This document shows, piece by piece, positions 45,853 to 53,964 of a stretch of DNA of 64,000 bases. Each line of letters begins with the position of its first letter. Position 1 is the first letter of the stretch. Source of the DNA: Paraburkholderia metrosideri. GTDB taxonomy: Bacteria > Pseudomonadota > Gammaproteobacteria > Burkholderiales > Burkholderiaceae. Location of the stretch: assembly GCF_904848625.1 (NCBI RefSeq), contig NZ_CAJHCP010000009.1, positions 186,001 to 250,000 of the forward strand, written 5' to 3'. The position numbers and the translations under genes are program-made. The notes beneath the pieces were generated by a model. The model searched no databases. It had not been told where the DNA came from and was given only the letters and a program-made list of their open reading frames with translations.

Positions 45853-46248
45853 TTACGACAATTTCGGTAGCGGCTCCACGTTTTGGGCCCAGCTCAGCGC
45901 CGAGTTGCACCAACTCTGCTTGAGTGCGGGAATCTCAGCACGTTGAGTGATGGCGCCAAGCCGCAGGTTGTATTGAGTGGGATGGTCGGCCGCAGATGCG
46001 TAAATTGGCGTGCCGCATTCGGGGCAAAATGCCTGAGCGCGTCTCGCGCCGGATGCCGCTGTCTTGATGTAAATCTTGGGCTCGCCGCGCACAATCCGAA
46101 AGTCTTCGGCTAGCGCGGGAACACTCGCACGAAATGGTGCGCCAGAAAGAGTCTGGCAATCGGTGCAATGACAAAGGCTGGCTTTTTGGGGGTCGACAGT
46201 TGCCTCGTATTCAATTGCACCGCAATGGCATTGCCCTTCGATTTTCAT
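45853..46248 (-). CDS. GFA / CENP-V family zinc protein
   Basis: A 131-residue protein of the glutathione-dependent formaldehyde-activating enzyme family. Zinc ligands are visible as GQCHCGAIEYEA, LCHCTDCQTLSG and FCPECGTPIYA. GGAG before ATG 46248 sets the start. Most family members are not formaldehyde enzymes and their substrates are unknown. It reads away from the chorismate mutase gene in the same direction with a 67-bp gap. Confidence 0.92.
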   Translation of the reverse strand: MKIEGQCHCGAIEYEATVDPQKASLCHCTDCQTLSGAPFRASVPALAEDFRIVRGEPKIYIKTAASGARRAQAFCPECGTPIYASAADHPTQYNLRLGAITQRAEIPALKQSWCNSALSWAQNVEPLPKLS

Positions 46249-46315
46249 GTTTTTCTCCGCCTGACTATTGTTTTGCCAATCTCTTTGATCGCTCATTAGT
46301 ATCGAAGCAGCGCAC

Positions 46316-46621
46316 TCAGTTCGATATTTCCCGTTGGGCTTCTTCATGGTGGTGAATCACCTCGCGTATTACGAACGCAAGGTACGCTTGTGCAAACTCC
46401 GGGTCGAGTCCCGCGGCCTCAGCCAGGTTGCGAAGGCGTTGAACCTGGGCCTGTTCGCGGGCGGGGTCAGTCGGCGCGAGTTTGTAGCGCGCTTTTAGCG
46501 CCCCCACGCGCGCGGTGCAACGGAAACGTTCCGCAAGCAGATGCACCATCGCTGCGTCAATGTTGTCGATGCTCTTGCGGAGTTCGAGAAGTTCGGGTTC
46601 TGTGGGTTGAATGTCGGTCAC
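46316..46621 (-). CDS. Chorismate mutase (AroQ type), monofunctional
   Basis: A 101-residue all-helical chorismate mutase that converts chorismate to prephenate. LRKSIDNIDAAMVHLLAERF carries the N-terminal Arg and the catalytic helix. VGALKARYKLAPTDPAREQA contains the active-site Lys and the DPxRE motif, and FVIREVIHHHEEAQ is the last helix. There is no fused dehydratase or dehydrogenase and no signal peptide. The start is GTG 46621 with GGAG about 12 bases upstream. It is unlinked to other aromatic genes, so it may support secondary metabolism. Confidence 0.92.
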   Translation of the reverse strand: MTDIQPTEPELLELRKSIDNIDAAMVHLLAERFRCTARVGALKARYKLAPTDPAREQAQVQRLRNLAEAAGLDPEFAQAYLAFVIREVIHHHEEAQREISN

Positions 46622-46690
46622 GTGGATTTGTCTCCTGGGGAGTCACAGGTCTTGTGCAGCCATTGTAATGGTTCGAGACCTAGGGCTGCT

Positions 46691-47122
46691 CTAGCGGGAC
46701 GGCGAGTTCTGTGCGCGACGGTCACGCTCACGCATTGCCCAATACTTGTTGCCGACAAAACCCACGATCACATACACGGGAATGCCGCAAAGCTGCGCCA
46801 CGTAGGGCGCGTGCGTGACGTGCAACACCGAGAGCATGGTCGCGAGATTGGCCAGATACGAGATCAGCACGACGACCAGAAAGCGCATGGCTGTGTGCCG
46901 CGTGGCCTCTGTCCTGAACGTGAACTTGCTGTTGAGCGCGAAGCTCAATCCCACACCGAATGCATATCCGGCTATGTTCGCGACGACCGGACGCGCTCCC
47001 GCCGCCTGCACGATGAAAATGATGGCGGCCGAGACCGCCGTATTGAGACCGCCAACCAGCAGATACTTGATGAACTGATGAAGAGATTCGGTACGCGGTG
47101 CGGTTGTGCGCAAATCGGTCAT
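46691..47122 (-). CDS. GtrA-like membrane protein
   Basis: A 143-residue four-helix protein of the GtrA/DPMS family, which helps flip or present polyprenyl-linked sugars. The pattern QFIKYLLVGGLNTAVSAAII at residues about 15-34 and the GLSFALNSKFTFR turn are diagnostic. ATG 47122 follows AAGGCGG; the methyltransferase gene ends 13 bp upstream, so both are one transcript. A GtrB-like glycosyltransferase gene lies divergently at 48227, and the two products probably work together. Confidence 0.93.
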   Translation of the reverse strand: MTDLRTTAPRTESLHQFIKYLLVGGLNTAVSAAIIFIVQAAGARPVVANIAGYAFGVGLSFALNSKFTFRTEATRHTAMRFLVVVLISYLANLATMLSVLHVTHAPYVAQLCGIPVYVIVGFVGNKYWAMRERDRRAQNSPSR

Positions 47123-47135
47123 TGAATGGCCGCCT

Positions 47136-47831
47136 TCATGTGCCGCTCGCATAGACGGCATATTGAGCGCCGAGTGGAACACGGGTCAGATATTTTTCGA
47201 GCGGACGGAGTCTGGCGAGCCGATGCGGAAAGAAAATGCGGAAACGCACGTCGACATTGGAAAAGCCCGCGTCGACGCATGCCTGCTTCATGTTTCGCGC
47301 GGTGATCAGTCTGGCGTTCACATCGAACTCACAGGTATTGACCGCCCGGACGGTTAGCGGATTCAGCGGATTGTGCTCGAAGATGACCAACGTGCCCTTG
47401 GGACCCACAACGCGTTTGAGTTCGCGCAACAAATGACCATGCTCGGCATGGTCGATATGGTGGAACACACACATTGCATAGGCGAGATTGAATTCACCCT
47501 GCTCGAAAGGCAGCGTGTGGCCGTCGAAGTGAACAAAGCGCGACGATTCAGGAAAGCGCTTTTGCGCGACTTCCAGTGAACGCTCCGATACATCTGCGCA
47601 AGTGAGTTGTGCAGTCGGCAAATAACGTTTCACCCAAGGGATCGACGTGCCTACGCCCGAACCGAAATCGAGCATTCGTGCGGGCAGCGCGTGACGGCGC
47701 GTCATCTCTTCGACGATATCGCGAATCTTGTACTCGGCAAAAAATTCGGGGCCTTCTCCTGACGCCGAGATGTTGCGGGCATGCAGCGAAAGGTACTCGT
47801 CAGCGAAGCTGTCGAATTCTGCTTTGTCCAT
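47136..47831 (-). CDS. SAM-dependent methyltransferase (class I)
   Basis: A 231-residue Rossmann-fold methyltransferase. Motif I MLDFGSGVGTSIPWVKRYLP, motif II/III ADVSERSLEVAQKRFPES and motif IV NLAYAMCVFHHIDHAEHGHL are present. The GGAGAG sequence upstream supports ATG 47831. Paired with GtrA, it could methylate a lipid-linked sugar, but the substrate is not determinable. It is the promoter-proximal gene of the two and is divergent from the GT2 operon. Confidence 0.9.
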   Translation of the reverse strand: MDKAEFDSFADEYLSLHARNISASGEGPEFFAEYKIRDIVEEMTRRHALPARMLDFGSGVGTSIPWVKRYLPTAQLTCADVSERSLEVAQKRFPESSRFVHFDGHTLPFEQGEFNLAYAMCVFHHIDHAEHGHLLRELKRVVGPKGTLVIFEHNPLNPLTVRAVNTCEFDVNARLITARNMKQACVDAGFSNVDVRFRIFFPHRLARLRPLEKYLTRVPLGAQYAVYASGT

Positions 47832-48226
47832 GTGACTGGATCTCTCCCATAAATCATCGGCTGCAAAGACGTTTGGAAACAATCCGGTGTGCTGATTCAG
47901 GTACTGATTTGCCTGCTGTCTATTGCAAAGAAAACACCATCATACGGGAATTGCGAGAACATTCTTCGTCAATTGGCCGCCTATCAGGTGCTGTTCATAG
48001 AGAGGATAGGTAGAGAATAAACCTTATGTTCGTATTCCGAATCGTGCAATTTGATTCGGTATATTTCCCGTTGTTTTAGTGATTTTCAGACAGATGAAGT
48101 CATCGCGTTTTTTTTGAACTAGTATCTGCGTTGACCCGCCGTGTCGGCGACTATGACTCGTGCGTGAAATTGAACGGTAAATCTGTCTGCCGGATACCGT
48201 TCGCATGTCATCGGAGGCGCGTATTA
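47832..48226. promoter_or_regulatory. Divergent promoter region, 395 bp, A/T-rich part
   Basis: Between two glycan-modification transcripts. The section from about 48000 to 48120 is clearly A/T-rich, with a T8-type run at about 48110, unlike the flanking genes. Promoters for both directions are expected here. I see no gene. Confidence 0.5.
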
Positions 48227-49225
48227 ATGTCCGAATACGTTGAGAGCCTGACTCTGGATAAAGACCTCTTCAGAAATGGAGAGCTGCTTGCGACGACATT
48301 GAATCTGGTCGTGCCGTGCTACAACGAAGAGGAAGTTCTTCCGGAAACGAGTACAAGGCTTTTTGCGCTTCTGGACCGATTGATCAAGGCGGGCGAGGTA
48401 AGCGACGAAAGCCGGATCGTTTTTGTCGATGATGGTTCCCGTGACCACACCTGGTCGATCATTGAAGCGCTCCATGCAACGAATGCCCGCTACGGCGGGA
48501 TCAAACTCTCCCGCAATCGGGGCCATCAGAATGCGCTGCTTGCAGGGCTGCTGACGGTGCAAGGCGACGTGATCGTCAGTCTCGATGCGGACCTTCAGGA
48601 CGATGTCGAAGCCATTCCGCGCATGCTCGCGCAATATCGGCTAGGTGCGGAAATCGTCTTCGGTGTGCGTCACAAACGTGATACGGACACTTTCTTCAAG
48701 CGCTTCACTGCGCGCAACTACTACAAGCTGCTTGGGACATTCGGTGTCGATATCCAGCCGGGTCACGCGGATTTTCGCCTGATGAGCCGTAAGACGGTAG
48801 AAGCGTTGCGGCAGTTTCAGGAAGTGAATCTTTTTCTTCGCGGCATCATTCCGTTGCTGGGGTTCAAGACAGCGGTCGTCGAATACGAGCGCGCCCCCCG
48901 TTTTGCGGGCGAAAGCAAGTATCCGCTCGGCAAAATGCTTGCTTTCGCTTTCGATGGCATCACGTCGTTCTCCGCTGTGCCCTTGCAATGGAGCACGCGC
49001 ATTGGGGCCTTGCTCGCGTTCGGCTCGCTGTGCTTCGGCGCCTGGGCGGCATTTGCGCGTCTCTTTACCGACCTTACCGTGCCCGGTTGGGCGTCGACGG
49101 TCATTCCGATGTACTTCCTCGGCGGGATTCAATTGCTGTTCCTCGGTGTCATCGGCGGCTATATCTCTAAGACGTACGCCGAGACCAAGCAGCGTCCCCG
49201 TTTCATCATCGAGCGAACGCTATGA
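48227..49225 (+). CDS. GT2 glycosyltransferase, GtrB / dolichol-P-mannose synthase type
   Basis: A 332-residue enzyme that transfers a sugar from a nucleotide donor onto undecaprenyl phosphate. The GT-A motifs are NLVVPCYNEEEVLPE, FVDDGSRDHTW and VSLDADLQDDVEAIP. Two C-terminal membrane helices (about residues 240-320) follow, with the family's LGFKTAVVEYERAPRFAGES segment. GGAGG before ATG 48227 sets the start. It overlaps the next gene by 4 bp. With GtrA and the membrane protein encoded downstream it makes up a lipid-linked glycosylation module. Confidence 0.94.
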   Translation: MSEYVESLTLDKDLFRNGELLATTLNLVVPCYNEEEVLPETSTRLFALLDRLIKAGEVSDESRIVFVDDGSRDHTWSIIEALHATNARYGGIKLSRNRGHQNALLAGLLTVQGDVIVSLDADLQDDVEAIPRMLAQYRLGAEIVFGVRHKRDTDTFFKRFTARNYYKLLGTFGVDIQPGHADFRLMSRKTVEALRQFQEVNLFLRGIIPLLGFKTAVVEYERAPRFAGESKYPLGKMLAFAFDGITSFSAVPLQWSTRIGALLAFGSLCFGAWAAFARLFTDLTVPGWASTVIPMYFLGGIQLLFLGVIGGYISKTYAETKQRPRFIIERTL

Positions 49226-50841
49226 ACATGCCCGCCGATCGTTCTGCATCGACGCGCGCAAACGTCGAGCCCGCATCTGGGCGTGCGCGGCCTCGCGCCA
49301 GCGGACTTGCCGCGATTCTGCCGCGCGTGCTTTTCATTGCCACCGTGCTGTATGGCGGAGCATTGTTCTGGATCGCACCACGCCCGCCGCTAGTCGATGT
49401 GCCGCAACACGCGGGGCAGGTGATGTTGTTGCGAGATCTGCTTGAACATACGTCGCCGTGGCAAAGCCTCGTGCAGATCAATTTACTCACGCCGTATCTC
49501 GTCGGGTACGGCCTGGCGTTACCGTTTACTTATCTGATGCCGATTGGCGCGGCGCTCAAGGGCATGCTGACACTCGCATACTTCGTGTTCGTAGCGTCGT
49601 GCGTCGGCTTTCGCCGTTATCTGCACGGCGACGCGCGGCTCGACTGGCTTTTCCTGCCCGGCTTCTTCGGGTTCGCATTCGTGTGGGGGTTTTACACGTT
49701 TCTGGTCGCGGCGCCGTTGGGCATTCTGTTTATCTGGCTCACCCATGCGTACGCGACGGCCACGTCAGTCAGAAAGGGCGTGGGCATATTGCTCGCGGGC
49801 ACGGCGCTGTTCTTCTGTCACGGACTCGTGTTTCTGTTCGCCAACGCAATAGGCGTCGGCTTTGTACTTTTCAAACAGAAGCCGCTAACGCGCAAGGTAT
49901 TCGCACTCGCGCCATTTGTGCCGCTTGGCGTGCTATGCGTCGCTTATGCATGGTGGAGTCACGCGACCGATCCACTGCTTGGGCAGACGGTCCCCGGAAT
50001 CGACGTATTCAAATGGGGTTTTGACTGGCAGCGTCTGCTTGCGCTGCCGGTCTATGTGTGGGGGATGAACAAGGGGGCGGCCGGCTATCTGCCGCTCGTC
50101 GCTGTCATGTTCGCTGCGCCGTGGCTGTGGCGCAACCGTATCAATCCGGATCGCTCGGTGATCGTGCCGATGCTTGCCGTGACGTTTGTCTGGTTTCTGG
50201 TGCCCGGCACAGCGCTCAAGACGGCGTACCTGTATCACCGGTTTGCGGTGTTTCTGCTGCCAGCGTATGCGCTGATGTTCTGCGCGCCGCAGAGCTCCGC
50301 GAGCGGTATTCGCCGTGCGTCGTCAGGTTCGAGTCTGGACAAGCTTCGTGGCTTCGGCGTGCAAGCTGTGATTGTCGCCGGATGCTGGATCTTCTTCACC
50401 GACCAGACGATCCGTTTGCATCGTTTCGCTGTCGAGAACGCTCCGCTGGATAATCTGCTGGCGCAAACCGAGCCAGGCCAACGCGCGCTGAGTCTCATCT
50501 TCGATCGCGCCAGCCCCGCATTCAAAAGCACAGCCGCGTACGCACACCAGTCGCTGTGGTACCAGGCGGAGCAACACGGCTTTGTCGATCTGAACTTTGC
50601 GACCTTCGTGCCGCAGATCGTGCGCTTCAGGCCGGGGATGATGCCCATTCAACCCCCCGCACTCGAACATGATCCGGGGAGTTTTGAATGGCAGAAAGAT
50701 AACGGGCGTCAGTATCGCTATTTTTTCGTTCACAAGATCGGGCCGTTGCCGGTCAATTTCTTCGCCAACAACGAGTGCGATGTTGCGCTGGTGATGCAGG
50801 AGGGCGAATGGTCGCTCTACGAGCGGCGTCACTGTCGATAA
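49222..50841 (+). CDS. Polytopic membrane protein, GT-C-like
   Basis: A 539-residue protein with about ten to eleven membrane helices followed by a C-terminal soluble part of about 130 residues. The first loop contains RPPLVDVPQHAGQVMLLRDL, an Asp-containing periplasmic loop of the kind that forms the active site of GT-C glycosyltransferases. No close family can be named. The ATGA overlap with the GT2 gene means the two are co-translated, so it is the best candidate for the enzyme that moves the polyprenyl-linked sugar to its acceptor. Confidence 0.8.
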   Translation: MNMPADRSASTRANVEPASGRARPRASGLAAILPRVLFIATVLYGGALFWIAPRPPLVDVPQHAGQVMLLRDLLEHTSPWQSLVQINLLTPYLVGYGLALPFTYLMPIGAALKGMLTLAYFVFVASCVGFRRYLHGDARLDWLFLPGFFGFAFVWGFYTFLVAAPLGILFIWLTHAYATATSVRKGVGILLAGTALFFCHGLVFLFANAIGVGFVLFKQKPLTRKVFALAPFVPLGVLCVAYAWWSHATDPLLGQTVPGIDVFKWGFDWQRLLALPVYVWGMNKGAAGYLPLVAVMFAAPWLWRNRINPDRSVIVPMLAVTFVWFLVPGTALKTAYLYHRFAVFLLPAYALMFCAPQSSASGIRRASSGSSLDKLRGFGVQAVIVAGCWIFFTDQTIRLHRFAVENAPLDNLLAQTEPGQRALSLIFDRASPAFKSTAAYAHQSLWYQAEQHGFVDLNFATFVPQIVRFRPGMMPIQPPALEHDPGSFEWQKDNGRQYRYFFVHKIGPLPVNFFANNECDVALVMQEGEWSLYERRHCR

Positions 50842-51251
50842 CGTCGTTAACGGCCAACGGCGGACAGACCCGCCAGGCGCCGATGACTGAAAATCGGCAA
50901 CGTGTGCAAAGATATCGATTCCTGGTCGTTCCGGAATCGAGCCATCTGCCGGCGCCCCCATTGAGCCGGCGACACTCGAGTCGCTGCGTAAGCCGCTGTT
51001 GATCGTCCCATATCCCCCGACTCGACTTATATCCCGCGACTCCGAAAAGACAAAAGGCATCGCGCCTTTTGGAAGTGCTGCCAGCGACGATGGCATTGAC
51101 TCCAACCCTCCCCGGGTAGAGACGGCGTGTTTGTACATGCTCATAACGTCCCCTCTGGCATCATGAGCGTCCTAACGAATTCGCCGTCGCGGCCGTTATC
51201 ACGTCTGCGGTATCGGCACGCGTCAAAACAAACTAACCACGGGTAATACAA
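50842..51251. other. Intergenic, 410 bp, no gene recognised
   Basis: Follows the glycan operon. A minus-strand open frame covers much of it, but it runs on into the opposite-strand gene and lacks a ribosome-binding site. A small hairpin at 51052-51070 is listed separately. Confidence 0.45.
51052..51070. terminator. Small symmetric hairpin with A/T ends
   Basis: AAAAGGC (51052-51058) pairs with GCCTTTT (51064-51070) around a 5-nt loop. The A-run before and T-run after give a short bidirectional terminator shape. It is 210 bp after the GT-C-like gene. Confidence 0.4.
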
Positions 51252-51593
51252 ATGAAACGATTGACCATCGTTGCTGCGCTAGTTGCAGGCTTCACTGTTT
51301 CCATGTCCGCCCATGCAGAAACCCGTTGCGGCTGGATCGAGAACGGCGGCACACACGGGCTGGACCTTCTGGATCGTGACGGCGATTGGCAGATTATCGG
51401 CAACAACACGGCGGCCAATGACGCGCCTCCTGGCTTCGACCAATACATGCCTGCGACTGATGAGGGACGCTCGTGCGGTTGCCTCACTGTCGACACGAAC
51501 AACGCAGACCACCGAATTACCCGTATCCATAGCGGAAAGCTGATTCCAGTCGAGCGCTGTAAGGGAGACTCCGGCCTGAAGCAATGGAAGTAG
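51252..51593 (+). CDS. DUF4087 domain protein, secreted
   Basis: A 113-residue protein with signal peptide MKRLTIVAALVAGFTVSMSA (cut after HAE region). The mature part begins TRCGWIENGGTHGLDLLDRD, the pattern of DUF4087, with four cysteines (RCGW, SCGCL, ERCKG) likely forming disulfides in the periplasm. The gene is alone on its strand. The function of the family is unknown. Confidence 0.85.
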   Translation: MKRLTIVAALVAGFTVSMSAHAETRCGWIENGGTHGLDLLDRDGDWQIIGNNTAANDAPPGFDQYMPATDEGRSCGCLTVDTNNADHRITRIHSGKLIPVERCKGDSGLKQWK

Positions 51594-51776
51594 GTTGCCG
51601 CTCGACGGTTCCTAACCACGCATGGGTGACCTCTCTTCTTGGGCCGGCGAGTGCCCGACGACGGAGTGCCAAGTTCAACCTGGGTGTTCGTCTTATGCAA
51701 CGGCGTCACCGCTGGGATCGTCATTCAGATATGTGACGGGCCTCCGCGCGTGTCGGCACGCGTCGCATTGGATCGC

Positions 51777-52219
51777 TTAGCGCGGCGCGGTAGAGGGTTG
51801 TTGCACGGGCGCGGAGGGCAGCTTGATCGCGCGTTTCGTGGACGGCTTTTTGTTGGGCGAAGCATTGGCTGCCTCGATGGGCGCTTTCGCTATCTTCGAT
51901 GCATCGGCCAGCAAGTTCGCCGCCTGCTGCGCCGTGAGACGGCTGCGCGGGATGCCCTTCACGTCAAGTGCAATCACCTGGAACAACTCGCGGTCGCACT
52001 CGAGTTCCAGCTGATACTGCTCGGCCGTGTCCCCAGCAACTCAAGCAACGTCTGACGACGTTTTCTTTCATCGTGCGTGAACGCAGGATTTCTAACTATT
52101 GATGACGCAAGTGTGATCAACGTGTCCAGTTGACCCAACTGCCGGTCGCATAAATCGAATGCGGACAGGGCGAGTTTTCGTACTGGATCGCGTCGGCTTT
52201 GCGACTTGTGGCGCATCAT
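51777..52219 (-). pseudogene. Hypothetical gene interrupted by one frameshift
   Basis: One minus frame runs from ATG 52219 (MMRHKSQSRRDPVRKLALSA) to TLLELLG and then becomes unnatural. A second frame takes over at that point with DTAEQYQLELECDRELFQVI, followed by ALDVKGIPRSRLTAQQAANL and a Lys/Pro-rich tail. Joining them needs one added G in the GGGG run (CCCC at 52031-52034 on the plus strand). The joined product is about 146 residues, helical and hydrophilic. This is either a recent inactivation, a slippage site, or a sequencing error. The family is not recognised. Confidence 0.6.
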
Positions 52220-52340
52220 CCTTTACCGGGCTAGTGTGTATCCGAAATCGGATAGCGCAGGGGAATGAAGTTGACGGTAAGAGCCTATCGCTGACGGCCG
52301 GTCCCCCGCCCGACTAACGATTCCGACTACACCGACGAGA

Positions 52341-52592
52341 CTAGCGGTAGTTCACGAAGTCGATCAAGTCGTTGAGGAACCAGGGCAGAATGAGTTGCGT
52401 GTCTGAGTAGCTGGTGCCGACGGTGAGTCTCGGTGGTCTTGACGCGGCATCGGCATACGGTGAGCGCTCGGGAGCGTGCAGGAGGTAGGTGCTTGTAGCG
52501 GTCGCCTGCTGATTGCTCGACGCAGTCGTTGTGCAGCCGGTGGCGAGAACGGCCAGAAGTGGTAGAACTGTTGCAAGGCAACGGGATTTCAT
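52341..52592 (-). CDS. Small lipoprotein (83 aa)
   Basis: Begins MKSRCLATVLPLLAVLATGC, a type II signal peptide with lipobox LATGC, so the Cys is lipidated and the protein is anchored in the envelope. The tail reads LPWFLNDLIDFVNYR. The last residues of the gene are duplicated in inverted orientation at 52787-52835. The start ATG 52592 is set by the signal peptide; upstream frame is not coding-like. Function is unknown. Confidence 0.75.
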   Translation of the reverse strand: MKSRCLATVLPLLAVLATGCTTTASSNQQATATSTYLLHAPERSPYADAASRPPRLTVGTSYSDTQLILPWFLNDLIDFVNYR

Positions 52593-52912
52593 AAGCGAAT
52601 AAACTCCGGCGAAGTTTTTGCCATTATGGTCGAACTTCAACGAACTCTGGCAACGAATCGTGCCGCGCCTTCGAGACGCCAATGTCGTCATACTACTTGA
52701 CGTCTGATGCGGTGGTGAACAGCGCAATACATTGATTGCAAAGGATTTATATGAAAATCAGGGCGTTGTTTGTAGAAGCCCAATCAGATTCCTCAATGAC
52801 ATCATCAACTTCGTCAACTACCGCTAGTCTCGTCGCAGCGGCTCCGTGGTCTCGATTCGACTGGCTGCATGCAGCCTGAACTACGCCCATACCTTACGCA
52901 TCCCCAGAATTC
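52593..52912. other. Intergenic, 320 bp, with a relic
   Basis: Between the lipoprotein gene and the AraC gene. It contains the inverted duplicate at 52787-52835 and otherwise no gene. Confidence 0.5.
52787..52835 (+). repeat. Inverted duplicate of the lipoprotein gene's 3' end
   Basis: The plus strand encodes RFLNDIINFVNYR and a stop, against WFLNDLIDFVNYR and a stop at 52341-52381 on the minus strand. The last 27 bases through the stop and beyond (AACTACCGCTAGTCTCGTCG) are identical in opposite orientation. So this is the end of a lost second copy of the gene. Confidence 0.75.
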
Positions 52913-53458
52913 ATGCGCCCTCGCGAACGCCATACCGCCAAACCGCCAGCGGAGTCAGATTCATCGCTTGATATCGATCAATTGCTCGATCCGGTCCTGC
53001 TGCGCCGCCTGCTACGGGCCAAAGACCGTATGGACGCTGCGTCGCATGAGACGTGGCCGGTCGAACGGCTGGCGGCGGTCAGTGGCGTCTCCGGGGCCCA
53101 TTTCGCCCGATCGTTCAAGCGGGCCTTCGGCGTACCGCCGCATCGCTACCTGCTGACGCGGCGTATCGAGCAGGCCAATACGCTGCTGCGCGACACCGAA
53201 CTCAGCATCACGGACATCGCGTTCGCCACCGGCTGGGAGAGTCTGGGCACGTTTGGCCGCATCTTTCACGACATCACCGGTCGAAGCCCCAGCGCGATGC
53301 GCCGCGAAGCGCGGGCCGGCATGCAGCAGCTCGACCGCGTACCTGCCTGTCTGCTGAAGGCCGCACAGCGTCCCGATCTTACGATCGCAGTTTTGGAGAA
53401 GCGGCGCCGGGTGGCGCAAGATACATTGCCGCCATCAACCAGGGAGGAAGTGTCATGA
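52913..53458 (+). CDS. AraC-family regulator, DNA-binding domain only
   Basis: A 181-residue AraC-type regulator without a sensor domain. The double helix-turn-helix starts with VERLAAVSGVSGAHFARSFK and continues with GVPPHRYLLTRRIEQANTLL and DIAFATGWESLGTFGRIFHD. The C-terminal tail of about 50 residues is extra. It overlaps the VOC gene by 4 bp (ATGA), so it probably controls its own operon in response to the small molecule handled by the VOC protein. Confidence 0.92.
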   Translation: MRPRERHTAKPPAESDSSLDIDQLLDPVLLRRLLRAKDRMDAASHETWPVERLAAVSGVSGAHFARSFKRAFGVPPHRYLLTRRIEQANTLLRDTELSITDIAFATGWESLGTFGRIFHDITGRSPSAMRREARAGMQQLDRVPACLLKAAQRPDLTIAVLEKRRRVAQDTLPPSTREEVS

Positions 53459-53871
53459 ATCAGGGAATTAGCGTGGTGGGCTTATATGTCGACAACCAGG
53501 ACGAAGCCCTCGCGTTTTACGTCGACAAACTTGGATTTCGCATCCATACGGATGTGCGCAACGGTTCCTACCGTTGGCTGACGGTCCAGCATCCGGATCA
53601 GCCTTCGTTCCAGCTCGGCCTGTTCACCCCGGGGCCGCCGATCCACGACGACGCCACCGCGCAAACCCTCCGTGCAATGGTCGCTAAAGGCGCGATGCCG
53701 CCGCTCGTTCTGTCGGTGTCCGACTGTCGCGCCAGCTATGCGCGTTTGAAGGCCAGCGGAGTGGAGTTCACGCAGGAGCCGATCGAACGCTTCGGCAGCA
53801 TCGACGCGGGTTTCCGTGACCCTGCAGGCAACGGCTGGAAGATGATTCAGGCGGCGCAGGGTACGGCGTAA
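53455..53871 (+). CDS. VOC (glyoxalase/bleomycin-resistance) family protein
   Basis: A 138-residue two-module beta-alpha-beta protein. Module 1 begins VVGLYVDNQDEALAFYVDKL and module 2 ends AGFRDPAGNGWKMIQ, both typical of VOC proteins. AGGGAGGAAG precedes ATG 53455. Co-translated with an AraC regulator; this pairing is common and often concerns detoxification of an electrophile or antibiotic, but the substrate here is unknown. Confidence 0.93.
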   Translation: MNQGISVVGLYVDNQDEALAFYVDKLGFRIHTDVRNGSYRWLTVQHPDQPSFQLGLFTPGPPIHDDATAQTLRAMVAKGAMPPLVLSVSDCRASYARLKASGVEFTQEPIERFGSIDAGFRDPAGNGWKMIQAAQGTA

Positions 53872-53908
53872 GGCCGATGCGTCTGGATCGCAACCAGGCG
53901 AGCCTTGG

Positions 53909-53937
53909 GCGGCGCGCATTCACGTTTCACGCGCCGC
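53909..53937. terminator. Hairpin between convergent genes
   Basis: GCGGCGCG (53909-53916) pairs perfectly with CGCGCCGC (53930-53937) around a 13-nt loop. It lies between the VOC gene and the convergent META lipoprotein gene. No U-run follows. Confidence 0.5.
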
Positions 53938-53964
53938 ACTTGCCCTTACACCACGCTCATCCAA

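Noticed and set aside
50323-51144. Minus-strand frame extending from the 50.9-51.1 kb gap into the GT-C-like gene
   Set aside because: Most of it is antisense to a real gene and the part in the gap shows no domain or good start.
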